Positions 51,253 to 63,776 of a stretch of DNA of 64,000 nucleotides are shown here, in pieces (the first letter of the stretch is position 1; each line of letters starts with the position of its first letter). Origin of the DNA: Anoplolepis gracilipes (Eukaryota; Arthropoda; Insecta; Hymenoptera; Formicidae); the NCBI RefSeq assembly GCF_047496725.1, contig NW_027328667.1, positions 524,501 through 588,500 on the forward strand, read 5' to 3'. The position numbers were made by a program, and so were the translations under genes. A model generated the notes under the pieces. The model saw only the letters and a program-made list of their open reading frames with translations, was not told the origin of the DNA and did no database searches.

Positions 51253-52260
51253 TATGTAAGATATATAATAAATACTTTTTTACTCATTATTTATTTTTTT
51301 TAATGAATTCCGTTTTTTTTTAAATTAAGGAAATTTTAAGACTGTTTAAATATTAAACAAAATCAGTTTTGCAATCATATAGTACTTATATTTTTCACAC
51401 AATATATAAATGTTTGTACACAAAATGTATATAGTAAAAACATTCTATCATGTGATATAAAATATTTTCATGTTTTCACAATATTGTGGACGAAAATTCA
51501 TATAAAAACGTTGAAAACATAAAATTTTTTCACACTATGAACATTTTATAAATGAATTGGCGTAATTAAAACACATACGTTAAAGTAAAAATGTGTAACT
51601 GCTAGTTGCGAATTCAGATTTTTTCTTAAAGATAACTATGTTTTCTTTACACCAATTAATTCGTTTCATTATTCTGTGCATAAAAGTATTAGGGTAAGAT
51701 AATCCAGAGAAGTGATGTCCGTCAATTGTACAAATTTTTAAAAAATTTGGCAACAAATGCCGACTAAAGAAAAATTTGTAGAACAATTCTATTAATTGGA
51801 CTTTAAAGAACAGAGTTTTGCCTTTGTTCCTTAGAGTTTTACCTTAATTTACTTTTTTAAAAAAATGTCCTACGATTTTTTTTCTCCAAGATATTCGCTA
51901 TTGAAGTAAAATCGACTTTTTGACTTCAAACGTTCATAATTTCTGAAGAAATTATCATACAATGATGGTCAAAAAGCAAATTAAAGAGAAAAGTTGGCAC
52001 TTTAAAATGTGCTTATTGATTTTTCACTAAATATCCATTCTCAAATCGTAATTGTTGTTTAAAAATTAAAAAGAAATTACACCTTTTATCCTCTTTCATT
52101 GAAATTGATACAATTTAACGAAAAAACTCGCAAAATTTTATGAATTCTACAAAATTTACAAGTAAAATGTATCAGAATTACTCGTGCAAAAAGACGAATC
52201 GTTAAAAAATTGTTTTCTTTATATCTCGAAAACTCAAATCAGGTAATAATCGAAAAAATC
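51253..52260. other. AT-rich stretch without genes
   Basis: Low-complexity AT-rich DNA. It contains the left member (51,577-51,720) of a 140-bp direct repeat whose partner is at 53,833-53,970. Phrases like cgaaaactcaaatcaggtaataatcg and ttgacttcaaacgttcataatttctgaag recall the subterminal A/T-rich arms of the fold-back Tc1 element. No ORF is credible. Confidence 0.45.
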
Positions 52261-53970
52261 AAATACCGCCGGCATTAGCGTTACGCCCAAAACGTACCAT
52301 GTGGAGGTTGCACGGTCGGATTTACGCTTCTTTGTGTGTGTTTTTGTTGTATATGTGTGTGTACGCGTACAAAAATGTGTGTTTTGCATACAGAGATGAA
52401 ATCCTGCGATTCGTCACTTTCGCAGTATTTTCCGACTCCAAACTCCCTCTGATGCGGAGGCGCGCGCACGCGCGCGCGTGTGTGTGTATGTGTATGTGTA
52501 TATGTGTATGATTAAATGTTTAAAATCTGGTATTGCCGCCTCTATGTTGAATTACATCTTCTAAACGTTCTCGCATATTAATACATCTTCTAATGTCTTC
52601 TTGTGAAATATTACGCCAAATTTGTTGGAGTGCGTGTATTAACTCTCGCAAAGTCCTTAAAGTTTGATATTCATTTCTTAATCGACGCCCAATCATATCC
52701 TAGACATGCTCTATTGGATTAAAATCTGGGCTCATTGCTGGATGATTTAGCACGATAATATCGTTTTCTCTTAAAAATTGTCGCGTCACATTTGCTGTAT
52801 GAAGTCGTGCATTGTCATGCATCAGTATAAAACGTCTTCTTATTCGATGACGAATTGGCAGGACATGTGGACGTAAAATTTCATCAATGTATTTTCTCGA
52901 TGTTAATCCAGGTGATGAAATTACGACTAATGATGTTCGTAAATGTTGCGATATACCTGCTTAAACCATGACAGAGCCACCATGAAAAGCTGTAACCGGC
53001 AGATTGCCATACTTGTGATCGTCTGTCATTTCCATGAAGAAAGAACCGAGATTCATCCGTAAAAAGAACATTATTTCATTGTCGTCCATTCCATTGTACG
53101 TGAAGATGTACATACGCTAATCGTGTACGGCGATGATGACTATTAAGCATAGGTACACGTACAGGACGATATAAATGCAGATCTATAAATCAGCTTCTTG
53201 TAATCGATTTCTGACTGTTTGTGCAGTAATCGGACGTGGAACTTGTTGTCTACAATTGTAGAAGCGGCTTGCAATTATGTTTGCGTGAATAAATGGCTCA
53301 ACACGAGCATGCCGAACAATAGCTCTATTCTCTCTAGAAGTAGTAGCACGCCTTCGTCCTTGTCTTGAACGTCGATGGTACTGATCAGTTTCCTGATAGC
53401 GAGAATAAACATTACCAACAACAGAGTGGCTTACTCCGATACATTTGCGACTTGTCTTTGATTGTAACCTTCTTCTAAAGGAGTTATCAGTCGTACTACT
53501 TCAAATTCCGTTAAATGTCGTCGCATTATAAAACTAAAAAAAAACTTATTGAAAAATCGTTAGAAATTAATATCGCATTTATTATACGTAATACAATATA
53601 ATAATATTAAAGAAAATAAGGAAGCATGAATAAATGTTGTACCAAGCGCTATAACACAGTGATAGATAAATAACATACGCTCGTGCTTCTTTTTACAGCC
53701 GATTTGCTCAAGTGACGCCGAGCAATAATGAGAAATAGTGCTGAAGTTGGCACATCCAAGAGCAACAATGAAGACAGCAGCATCGCCGTTCTTAGTTCTT
53801 GTGCCAACTTCAGTACTATTAAAATACATAATTATGTTAAAGTAAAAATGTGTAACTGCTAATTGCAAATTCAGATTTTTTTCTTAAAGATAACTATGTG
53901 TTTTCTTTACACCAATTGATTTGTCTCATTATATGCATAAAAATATTAGGGTAAGATAATCGAGAAATGA
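51577..53970. repeat. 140-bp direct repeats flanking a Tc1 element
   Basis: The sequence gttaaagtaaaaatgtgtaa...agggtaagataat occurs at 51,577-51,720 and again at 53,833-53,970 in the same orientation with few differences. The two copies bracket the decayed Tc1 transposase. They may be a segmental duplication produced around the insertion or internal repeats of a larger element. Confidence 0.65.
52520..53526 (-). pseudogene. Tc1-family transposase (decayed)
   Basis: The ATG at 53,526 starts M-R-R-H-L-T-E-F-E-V-V-R-L. The reading covers about 335 residues, the usual length for Tc1-like transposases with two helix-turn-helix domains and a DDE/DD34E core. The M-H-D-N-A-R-L-H-T-A motif (second Asp) and S-P-D-F-N-P-I-E-H-V (Glu) are clear. 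The C-terminus M-R-E-R-L-E-D-V-I-Q-H-R-G-G-N-T-R-F ends at 52,520. A TAG replaces the Trp after IEHV and another TAA lies near 52,960, with extra frameshifts. It shares its C-terminus and the gccggcattag...ggtcggattt downstream motif (52,266) with the fold-back element at 54.5-57.2 kb. Confidence 0.82.
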
Positions 53971-54309
53971 ATATTTTACGAGATATCTTGTATTTTATAT
54001 CAAAATACTGCAACTTTGAAGCCTTATAACTCGAAAAATATTTAATGAAAAAACATTTTATTATCGTGTTTCGGAAAGCTCGCGTAATAAGCTACAAGAA
54101 TATGTAATAAAAAATAGGGTGTTCCATTTAAAAAAATCATGTTGGCCTTGACCTCATCTTGACCCCCTCCACTCAAGGTCAAACGGATATGATCATTGAA
54201 TAGAACTTTTAAAACCCTACAACTTTGGTTGGAAACATTTTTCTCAGAAACGTTTCATTTTCGAAATATTTGACCGTTCTCAGACTTTTCTATGACTCTT
54301 CCCTGTATA

Positions 54310-54488
54310 TATGACCTCGAGATGTTATCTCATCACGCTCGACGGACATTGGTCGTTCGCTTTTGCATGAATTTTATGTATTTTGTAAACTTTTATTTTT
54401 CTTCGAGTTTCAAATAAAGTTTTCAAAATATATAAAATTTGTCCAAAAATAATCGGCCAATGTCGAGTGTAAGATAACATTTCGAAAT

Positions 54489-54490
<2 letters not shown>
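54310..54490. mobile_element. Small palindromic MITE
   Basis: cgagatgttatctcatcacgctcgac..attggtcg at 54,310 is mirrored by cggccaatgtcgagtgtaagataacatttcg ending at 54,488, with about 110 bases between. No coding content. A (TA)n run follows directly. Confidence 0.6.
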
Positions 54491-54536
<46 letters not shown>

Positions 54537-55366
54537 TATATGTGTAACTTCGAGATGTATCGGGACACTATATATACACTACTCAAAAGAAAATAGGGAA
54601 CACTTTTCAACGTCAAAAAATAGGTTATTTTCAAACTATTGCAACTCAGTGAAAAATCATCGTACGTAAATTTAAAGAAAAGCATTTTAAAGCTTGAAGT
54701 TTCAACTTTAACGTGCAATCGATAATTTTCTTAAAAAATTTTATTTTCTCAGTACTATCCCTTAAAAAAGCGCGCACAGTTTTTTTTCTTAAAATTACGT
54801 ATTTTTGACGCTCTGTAGCTAGATAAGAAAAATTCTCTTGACAATCTTAAGTCAATTTCCATAAAATACAATGTTTTACCTACAAAATGCTTTTCTAAAA
54901 ATTTTCTTACGATTTTTTTTGGCCGAGTTACATGACTTTGAAGCTAAACTTGCGTTTTTCAGAAAAATTGACGATACTCGGCGAAAAATCATCATACAAA
55001 AATTTAAAAAAAGCATTTTGAAGCTTAAAGCTTCAGCTTTAACATGCTATCAATAGTTTTAGAAAATTTTTTTATCTTTTCAGTGTACCCTAAGAAAAAG
55101 AAACACTGTTTTTTTCATAAAATTACTTATTTTTGACATTCTGCAGTTTTATAAAAAAATTGTTCTCGGAAAATTCAAGTCAATTTCCATAAAATATAAC
55201 ACTTTACCTACAAAATGCATTTTTAAAAATATTTCGACGATTTTTTTTGGCCGAGTTACATGACTTTAAAGTCAACCTTAAATTTTATTGAAAAATGACA
55301 TTCTCCGCCGGCATTAGTATTACCCAATATGCATCACGTGGAGATTGCCGGTCGGATTTTGCACAT

Positions 55367-55472
55367 GATGTGTGTGTGTGTGTGTGTATGTGTGTGTGTG
55401 TGGGTGTGGGGGCGGGGGCAGGGTGGGTGTGGGTGTGTGTGTGTGTGCGCGTGTGTGTGTGTGTGGGTGTGT
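55367..55472. repeat. (TG)n with interruptions in the left arm of the fold-back element
   Basis: Interrupted tgtgtg/gggtgtggg tract lying at the mirror position of the CA tract at 56,200-56,398. Confidence 0.85.
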
Positions 55473-55508
55473 GCGTGCGTTTGGTATTGTGTATTTCCTC
55501 CTCTTTGC

Positions 55509-55958
55509 TCAATTACCACTTGTAGACGCTCTCGCATATTTATACATCTCTCTATCAAATTCCGGAATTTCGTTCCAAATTTGTGTTAACATGTCCGCTA
55601 AATCATTTAAATTTTGCAGCTGTTGATCGCGACGTCTTAATCGTCGTTCCATTTCGTCCCATATGTGCTCGATTGGATTTAAGTCCGGGCTATTAGCAGG
55701 ATGGTCCAGCAATATAATATTGTGTTCTTCAAGAAAACGGCGAGTTATGTTCGCCGTATGAGGACGAGCGTTGTCTTGCATAAATATGAAATTGCGACGT
55801 AAAGAACGGAGAGGCAAAACGTGAGGTCGCAGGATTTCATTTACATATCGCACACTTGTTATTGATGGAGGTGGCAGAATTATCAAGTCCGTCCGTCTTC
55901 TCATTGATATACACCCCCATACCATAATCGAACCGCCGTTATGTGCCTGCACTAGCAT
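55509..55958 (-). pseudogene. C-terminal half of a Tc1-family transposase
   Basis: 149 open residues with S-I-M-V-W-G-C-I-S, F-M-Q-D-N-A-R-P-H-T-A (second catalytic Asp) and S-P-D-L-N-P-I-E-H-I-W-D (Glu). It ends Y-K-Y-A-R-A-S-T-S-G-N after a late frame change; the family C-terminus is in another frame. The N-terminal DNA-binding half is missing because the inverted arm begins at about 56,040. It is less decayed than the copy at 52.5 kb (canonical W-D after IEHI). Confidence 0.85.
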
Positions 55959-56199
55959 AACACAACGCCGATCGTATCGTTCATTTCGACGACGCCAATT
56001 ACGTATACGAGCGTCATTACCGTAATGTAATGATAAAACCGAGAGGTGTATAAATATGCGAGAGCGTCTGCAAGCGGTAATTGAGCAAAGAGGAGGAAAT
56101 ACACAATACTAAACAGACACACATATACACACAGCAGAGAGGGTTTGGAGTCGTTAAATACTGCGGAAGTGACGAACTGAGGAGTCCTTATCTTTGCTG

Positions 56200-56405
<206 letters not shown>

Positions 56406-57199
56406 AATGTGCAAAATCCGACCGGCAACCTCCACGTGGTGCATATTGGGTAATGCTAATGCCGGCGGAGAATGTCATTTTTCAATAAAATTTAAGGTTG
56501 ACTTTAAAGTCATGTCTCTAAACTCGGCCAAAAAAAATCGTCGAAATATTTTTAAAAAAGCATTTTGTAGGTAAAGTGTTATATTTTATGGAAATTGACT
56601 TGAATTTTCCGAGAACAATTTTTTTATAAAACTGCAGAATGTCAAAAATAAGTAATTTTATGAAAAAAACAGTGTTTCTTTTTCTTAGGGTATACTGAAA
56701 AGATAAAAAAATTTTCTAAAACTATCGATAGCATGTTAAAGCTGAAGCTTTAAGCTTCAAAATGCTTTTTTTTAAATTTTTGTATGATGATTTTTCACCG
56801 AGTATCGTCAATTTTTCTGAAAAACGCAAGTTTAGCTTCAAAGTCATGTAACTCGGCCAAAAAAAATCGTAAGAAAATTTTTAAAAAAGCATTTTGTAGG
56901 TAAAACATTGTATTTTATGGAAATTGACTTAAGATTGTCAAGAGAATTTTTCTTATCTAGCTACAGAGCGTCAAAAATACGTAATTTTAAGAAAAAAAAC
57001 TGTGCGCGCTTTTTTAAGGGATAGTACTGAGAAAATAAAATTTTTTAAGAAAATTATCGATTGCATGTTAAAGTTGAAACTTCAAGCTTCAAAATACATT
57101 TTTTTTAAATTTGCGTACGATGATTTTTCACTGAGTTACAATAGTTTGAAAATAGCTTATTTTTTGACGTATGAAAAGTTCCCTATTTTCTTTTGAGTA

Positions 57200-57239
<40 letters not shown>

Positions 57240-57244
57240 TCCCG

Positions 57245-58150
57245 ATTAAATATTATATATATTGATTGATTTATTACTCTCGTCAATATTAGCGCTTTAT
57301 GCAGTGTTTTATGTATTAATTAAGTTATTCTAACTTTTAATTACTAAAATAGATCTTTTTGATCATCTAGTAATCATGTTTTACATTTACATAATATTAT
57401 TTTTATTTATGTATTGGATTGATCAAAAAGTAATTTTTTTGTAATAAACGAAGTTTTTACGTTTTTCAATATATTATTTTTAAACTATAAAATGTGTAAT
57501 ACAAATCGCAATAGGAAATTTTTTTTAACGTTTATCTCACATTTTTCTTTTTTGCAAAAATAAAAAAGCATAATTGTTCGGAAATATCTTCTTGTCATTC
57601 ATTTTAAAAATAAGGTCAATTAAAAAAAACTTAACCAAATGTGATATTTTTTTAAATCGCGTGCTGAAGTATTAGCTTTCAGAATATGTATATTTTGTAA
57701 CTTAGAAACAGTGCTTTGTATTGAATAACACAAAAACGTCGTCTACAAAAAAAAGATATTACTTTTTAGTCAATCAAATATTTATATTTATATTGTTTCA
57801 TTCATGATATATATTTTTACTTATTTTATTTCATTTGACTTTATTTTATTTTTTTATTTATAAATAAGGTGCAAAGAATATATATAAAAATTTCAATTTC
57901 TAAAATTATATTTTTAATAAATTTAATTTTATTTATGTATCTAACGTGAGATTCATTCTGCATTTAAATTTTATTGGGATATAATTATTAGAGATTTATA
58001 TAACAGTGTCGTATATGTATATTATAATATTGTCTTATATAGTTATTAAATTTATACAGTCTTATAGTCATTAAACTTTATTGAATAATAGGTTTACACA
58101 AAGAATAAAACGTATAAAAGCATAATGCCAACAAACTAAAAAATTTAGAA
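57245..58150. other. AT-rich stretch without genes
   Basis: Very AT-rich DNA. I see no ORF or repeat signature beyond short T and A runs. Confidence 0.5.
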
Positions 58151-58152
58151 AA

Positions 58153-59460
58153 TTGTCGCGCAGACAACAAAATCACAGATTATTAACGGCACAAAAAGAC
58201 AATATTTCTGTTAACTTTCCAAAAAGTAATGATAGCAAACAAGATTGTTCTTATATAAAATGCTCTGCCGAAAATCAAAATGATAGTACAATACAATTGT
58301 TTTCTGAAGTAGATGTACAATGTATACAAACAAATGATATTGAATCAGATGATAATGAAATAGAAAATTTGAATTTATTGTATAATAATAGAGATGAACA
58401 AAAAGGTACTTTAAAGGAACAGTTGCATATCTGGGCTACTAAATATAATATTACTCAGAAATCTCTGACAGCCTTATTGTGTATTTTGCGGAAAGAAGGT
58501 TACCATGATTTGCCCAGTGATGCTCGAACATTGTTAGGTACACTCAAAAACACAATTATTCGAGAGTGGCCATTACTTTTATTATGGTCTGGAAAAAGTA
58601 TTACAAGAAAAATTAGAATATTATAAAAATATCACTAATAGTACAATAGAAATTAATATTAATATCGACGGCTTACCACTTGCAAAAAGTTCTCAAAGTC
58701 AATTATGGCCTATACTTGGCCAAATCTATAATATTCATTACGTTACGGAACCGTTTTTAATTGCTGCTTTTCACGGTTATAAAAAACCTACACGAGCACA
58801 AGATTTATTAGAAGAATTTTGTAATGAATATCGTTTGCTTCATGAGGAAGAATTTTTATTTAAAAATAAAAATTACCGTGTAACGATTAGAGCAATTATT
58901 TGTGATGTTCCTGCCAAATCCTTTGTAACTGGATCAAAAGGAAATAATGTATATTTTGGCTGTGCTAAATGTTTTTGCGAGGGTTATTATATTAATCATA
59001 AAATAGTTTTCTTGGATGAAAAAATGCTCCACTGAGAACAAATAATAATTTTCGCACTCGAGAAAATGAAGAGCACCACATCTGCATTTTACCTTTCGAA
59101 AATTTAGCTCTAGATATGATAAATAATTTTCCATTAGATTATATGCATTCAATTTGCTTAGGAGTTATGAAAAAAATACTGAATCTATAAATTAAAGGCC
59201 ATCAAATTTCACAATTAAGTGCAGCAAATATACAAGAATTATCAAGAGACATAATAGGATTACATAATTACATACCCATTGAATTTGCACGTCGCCCACG
59301 GAGTATTAATGAGTTAGACCGTTAGAAGGCCACAGAATACAGAATATTTCTCTTATATTTAGGTCCTATTATTTTAGACAAATATCTGAATGCAGATTAT
59401 TTTAAACATTTTTGCGTTTTACATACTGCTATACGAATTTTATGCCACCAGAAATATATA
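58153..59460 (+). pseudogene. CACTA-like (Transposase_21-type) transposase, decayed
   Basis: The first open part (58,153-58,626) has K-E-Q-L-H-I-W-A-T-K-Y-N-I-T and L-P-S-D-A-R-T-L-L-G-T, typical of large transposases encoded by arthropod CACTA/EnSpm-like repeats. In other frames follow I-N-I-D-G-L-P-L-A-K-S-S-Q-S-Q-L-W-P-I-L-G (58,660), C-D-V-P-A-K-S-F-V-T-G (58,905), C-A-K-C near 58,965 and L-D-Y-M-H-S-I-C-L-G-V-M-K-K (59,135). At least three frameshifts or stops are present. The family name is from memory of the motifs and is the weak point; a decayed transposase is secure. Confidence 0.6.
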
Positions 59461-60660
59461 TAGAGGAAGGTGGGGTAGAACGGCCAACGTAAGCATTGAG
59501 CAAGTTTTCAACATATTAAAAAAAAATAAATCGATCTTTTTTTTACTAAAAATATTATTTGGAATATCCACTATAAGAAAAAACACAAGTTTATTATAAA
59601 ATAATAGTTTAAATAGATGAGATTATTGATTTAGTAAAAGCCTAGAGTTTCGTGATATGCTTTTCATGCGGGGTATAATGGACTACCTCCAAAATTTATT
59701 TTATTAACATTGATGTCTAAAATTTCTTAAAAGTTATATATTATAATATGATATATAGAACATAAGAATATAGATTTGTATTTTTAAATGATAACTATAA
59801 ATTAATAAATAAAAACAATTCTCTTATTATAATAAAATATTTTTCTCTTTAAAACATGGAAAAATATCCTTTAATGTAATAATTTTTGGTATTAATTTTG
59901 AAAGACAGCATCTATGTATATTCTCTTTCTTTCTCTAGTATAAAAATAAAAAGTACAACATTTCGGCTAATATTTCATTAAGCCTCAAAACGTATTTATT
60001 TACTTTTGATCATATAAAAAATATTTATATTAATTTATAGAAAAAAATCCAATACGTGCAATCATTGATGTAATCTAATAATCAAATTATTTTAGATGTT
60101 TAAAATCAAACCGCAAAATTAGTATAAAATTCTCGTATTCAAGAAACGATAGAATTTAATCAAAATCAAAACCGTTGAGCGGAGCGGTGAAGGCTATTGG
60201 GTGCATCCAGTACAACAACCGCTCAGTGAACGCTAAATAGCTGCTAACTATGCTCACTAGATTTGTATACTGTATGCAAGTGCTCTCTCTGTCGCTCACA
60301 GTGAGCGGTCGCCATATTTGAGAGCGTAAATTTTTGTCGCTCACTACCGCTCACTACCGTTTATCAATGTTCAACTTCCATGTACTCCCGCGTAAACACG
60401 CGTAAGTTAACCTCTTGAAACTTCTATAACCTGTACATAAAAAGTAAATATATACAAAAAATTAATATTTAAAAAAAAAATTCCAGTAAATAAATGTTGC
60501 ATCTTAAAGAATTAGTTATCTTTTATCATAAAAATAGGATTTATTATATGACTACATATTTATATCATTTCTATTTACAAATTTTCATAGTTATGCGACA
60601 CTTAATATAAAAATTTAAAAAATTTGTTTATTACATACCAAATTTATGCGTTTATTACAT
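59461..60660. other. AT-rich flank with a block of GAGCG/CGCTC motifs
   Basis: Mostly AT-rich and non-coding. At 60,170-60,362 the sequence turns GC-richer with many gagcgg, gctcac and gagcg words in both orientations (gagcggagcggtgaag, accgctcactaccgctcactaccg). This looks like the subterminal repeats of a cut-and-paste transposon. The cactaccg words would suit a CACTA terminus but could belong to another element. Confidence 0.4.
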
Positions 60661-60682
60661 GTTACAGAGTACTAATTTAACT

Positions 60683-61436
60683 ATGGCTTACATAGAAAAA
60701 CAATATCTTATTGATGGTATCATTTACAATGTAACAGAAACAGCAGATATACATGAAAAAATACGAATAAAAGTAATAGTAAATATTTTATATCTCAAGA
60801 TATATACTTCAATTAAAGATACAAATAATATGTTATTTTCTTATATCACTCTCGTTTTCAATACATTCTTACACCATTGCACCAACTTCTTTATTTTATT
60901 AGAAAAAGAAATATGTTTTTGTACTTTTAGTCAAGAATGTACTGCTTCTTTGACTTCATCATTATTCTCGTTTGTTCTCTCAAAAAGACCTTCAGAAGTT
61001 TCTCTTGCGAATTCAATACGTTCTTGTAAATTCAAGAATCGAGTTCTTTGAAAAATGCTCTACGAAGTGATGCATTTCTGACAAAAACATTTTTTCTATA
61101 GAATTAAAAAGTTAGTGCAATGGTATAAGAAATATATTAAAAAGGAGGTGATTGTATAGAAAAATGACATTATTTGTCTCTAATTGATATAACATACATA
61201 TATCACAAAATATTAAATTTGCTGTTATTTTGTTTCATCACTTTAGTATATACATATATTCAAAACGTTAAATAATCTTTTATTTGAATGTTAATTTAAT
61301 TGTAATTTTTATTTATATAGATCCTATTTTTGCATCAAATTACATGAATCAGAATGCTTCACAATTGGAATTTGAAGCTGCAACAGAAACTACAACAGAA
61401 ACTGCAACAGGAGCTGCAACAGGAACTGATAATGGC
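60683..61436 (+). other. Possible N-terminal exons of the Harbinger companion gene
   Basis: An ATG at 60,683 opens M-A-Y-I-E-K-Q-Y-L-I-D-G with a possible donor (AAA|GTAATA) at about 60,773. An acceptor (tatatag) at about 61,319 opens D-P-I-F-A-S-N-Y-M-N-Q-N-A-S and a Glu-Ala-Thr-rich run up to about 61,436. There only a GC-type donor (GCAAGT) is available. The Myb/SANT-like ORF at 63.1 kb could be the continuation. The joining is speculative. Confidence 0.3.
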
Positions 61437-61472
61437 AAGTAAAAGCAAAAAATTCTAAGATTATAATAATAA

Positions 61473-62236
61473 TTAATGTAAGTTAATAAATAAATTAGAT
61501 AATATTAAATGTTTGTTAAAGTTGTATTCTCTACATTTTTTTTTGTTACAACATACATATTCTACAACAGCATTTCTTTTTTCATTGCCATTATCGATTA
61601 TATTTCTTATACTATCTTGATTTTCTATTTCATTATTTTCATTGTAATCTTCATTTTCAACATTCTCAATATTGTTTTCTTCAGCTTCTTCAAAATAATC
61701 ATTATAGTCATCTTCTTTTATTAATATAAAATTGTGCAAGATACACGCGGATTGCATAGTTTATCAAATCCATATTGTACATTTCTAAGTATTTTAATTT
61801 TCGAAATTTACCTTTTAATAAGCCAAAAGTTTGTTCAATTGTAGATCGAATAGAACTTAATCTCTTATTATATATAATTTGCTTGTTCGATAAGTGACCA
61901 TTATCTCTAAATGGTACCATCAAAAATCTACTTAATGGATAAGCACAATCGCCGATTAAATGATGTGTATCCGGAATTAAATTGTGGTACATGATATTTT
62001 GAAAAAGAGGGCTATTTCTAAAAACGCGTGCATCGTGACATCTTCCTGGCACACCTATGTGCACATCTATGAATCTTCTTTTATTATCGCATACGCTTTG
62101 TAAAATGACACTATGAAAACTTTTTCTGTTGTAATAATCTGTTGGATTATGATGTGGTTGCATTATCGGGATGTGGCAACCATCAATGGCACCAATTACT
62201 CCCGGTATCCCACGAGAGCGATACTCTAAATTCTAG
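61473..62236 (-). pseudogene. Harbinger (HARBI1-like) nuclease, last exon with one frameshift
   Basis: The exon starts at 62,236 after a tttctag acceptor and gives G-A-I-D-G-C-H-I-P-I (first catalytic Asp), Y-Y-N-R-K-S-F-H-S-V, D-V-H-I-G-V-P-G-R-C-H-D-A-R-V-F, L-I-G-D-C-A-Y-P-L (second Asp) and S-T-I-E-Q-T-F-G (Glu). The frame changes at 61,757, where C-I-L-H-N-F-I, the usual end of these nucleases, is read in the next frame, followed by an acidic Asn/Glu-rich tail to 61,473. N-terminal exons lie beyond 62,237, where a GC-rich insertion starts within about 130 bases. Confidence 0.85.
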
Positions 62237-62349
62237 AAAAGCAAAATACAAAAATATTTTTGATCTTTTATATATATATGTATATATACTCTGTGTGTGT
62301 ATAGTATTTAAAAAATATATATACATATTTTTTAAATATATATTATTTA

Positions 62350-63138
62350 ATGTATATTTACGAGGCTCCAGACACAAGCGACTATTCCTATACAATCCTC
62401 CAGACAACGGACGTTCTCGTTGAACCGATCGGGCGTCCCCGGCCTCCGGCCCTTTAGCAACCATCCTCCGGACAACGGGAGTTCTCGTTGAACCGACCGG
62501 GCGTCCCCGGCCTCCGGCTCCTTTTCGACCATCCTCCGGACAACGGGAGTTCTCGTTGAACCGACCGGGCGTCCCCGGCCTTCGGTCCCTTGCAAGAGCT
62601 AGAAACCATCCGTTTCCGGACGCTCACAAGCAAACCGCTCGTTTCCGGGCGAATAACGTTGACATCCGTCCGTTTCCGAACGACACCAACCAATCCGCCC
62701 GTCTTCAGGCGACCAGAAAGAGAACCGTCCACCACTAGGACACCACCGGCCGCACAACCAAGCGCCCGCCTGTCGTGCGCTCCCATCAAGCCGTCCGCCG
62801 CCAGGACGCCACCGACCGAACCGCCAAGTCGTCCGCCACCAGGACGCCACCGACCGAACTGCCAAGTCGTCCATCACCCGGACGCCCCCAACCGAACCAG
62901 CGTCACCAGGACGAACACCGACGGCCCGCACGGGACCCAGCCTGTACATACCGACCCTGTATATATCTCATCCCTGCGCGTTTGTAAATACCGTGTCTAC
63001 GAATAGCATTGTATAAATAGAATAAACCAGTTTAAGAACGGTAAAAGAAAGGGAGTCTATCATCTGCCGTGCCTGTCCTTGTCCCGAATTCTGGAACCGA
63101 CGAGCATTGTCCGAGACGTCGGGAAAGGCGAAACGTTA
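62350..63138. mobile_element. GC-rich insertion with 68-bp tandem repeats, possible LTR
   Basis: In a strongly AT-rich setting these about 790 bases are GC-rich. Three 68-bp repeats (gacaacgggagttctcgttg plus aaccgaccgggcgtccccgg...) lie at 62,402-62,600. Then come c-rich degenerate repeats (ccgtccgccgccaggacgcc, about 30 bp) to 62,920, a tataaat and aataaacc signal near 63,008, and an end ...cgaaacgttaca. TG start, ACA end and a polyadenylation signal suggest a solo LTR, but I cannot find a target duplication. ORFs on both strands are repeat artefacts. Confidence 0.45.
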
Positions 63139-63144
63139 CAAAGT

Positions 63145-63776
63145 AATTAAATTATTATTAGAAGAGTACGAGAAAAGAAAAGATAAATTTAGAAATCCTA
63201 CGATCAAGAAAAAATTGTTATGGGTTGAAAGATGAATTTCTTAAACATGATCACATAATAACTACTGAAATATTGGATAAAAAATTTAGAAATTTAAAAA
63301 AAACATATTTAAAAATACAAGACAATAATAAGAAAACAATAAATACTGGTAGAGGTACAGTTACGTGAGAATACTACGATAATTTTTGCAACATATTTGA
63401 TAATGATAAAACTGTTTCAATGGATTATATATTGAGTAGAATGCGAGTTATAACTGAAAGTGATAAAACAATAAATCCAGAAATATTGGATTTATCTCTA
63501 GATTTAATAAATCCTGATGATGCCATAACTAATACATCAACAAATAAAGACCGTGAAAATTCAAGTTCTGCTTCTAATGACAAAGAAAATATAAAAAATA
63601 AAAGAGTTGTGAAACGAAATTATAACGCATTTCGAAAAGATTTAGTAGAAATAGGTAAAGATAAATTGGAAGAGACCAAAAAATTACATGAATCAGTTGA
63701 TAACATGATAAACATACAAAAAGAACGAAATAAAATGTTAACAGATTTAACCGATTATTTAAAAAATAAGTCATAA
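63145..63776 (+). pseudogene. Myb/SANT-like companion protein of a Harbinger element
   Basis: The reading L-L-L-E-E-Y-E-K-R-K-D-K-F-R-N-P-T-I-K, F-R-N-L-K-K-T-Y and T-G-R-G-T-V followed by E-Y-Y-D has the helix-turn-helix pattern of the Myb/SANT-like DNA-binding proteins that accompany Harbinger nucleases. A shift near 63,225 and a TGA (63,366, where Trp is expected) break it. From 63,420 the frame is open for 118 residues and ends with a coiled-coil helix (KLEETKKLHESVDNMINIQKE) usual at the C-terminus of these proteins. It is separated from the nuclease by the GC-rich insertion. Confidence 0.6.

Noticed and set aside
53560..53868. 102-residue minus-strand ORF next to the Tc1 gene
   Set aside because: Low-complexity and partly inside the flanking direct repeat. 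No motif.
60839..61051. C-terminal part of the 130-residue ORF at 60,659-61,051, and its complementary helical reading
   Set aside because: Only the first 30 codons have a gene-like context. The rest lies beyond a likely donor and neither strand shows a recognisable domain.
62590..63006. 138-residue Pro/Arg/Thr-rich ORF
   Set aside because: Produced by degenerate GC-rich tandem repeats. The opposite strand is equally open.
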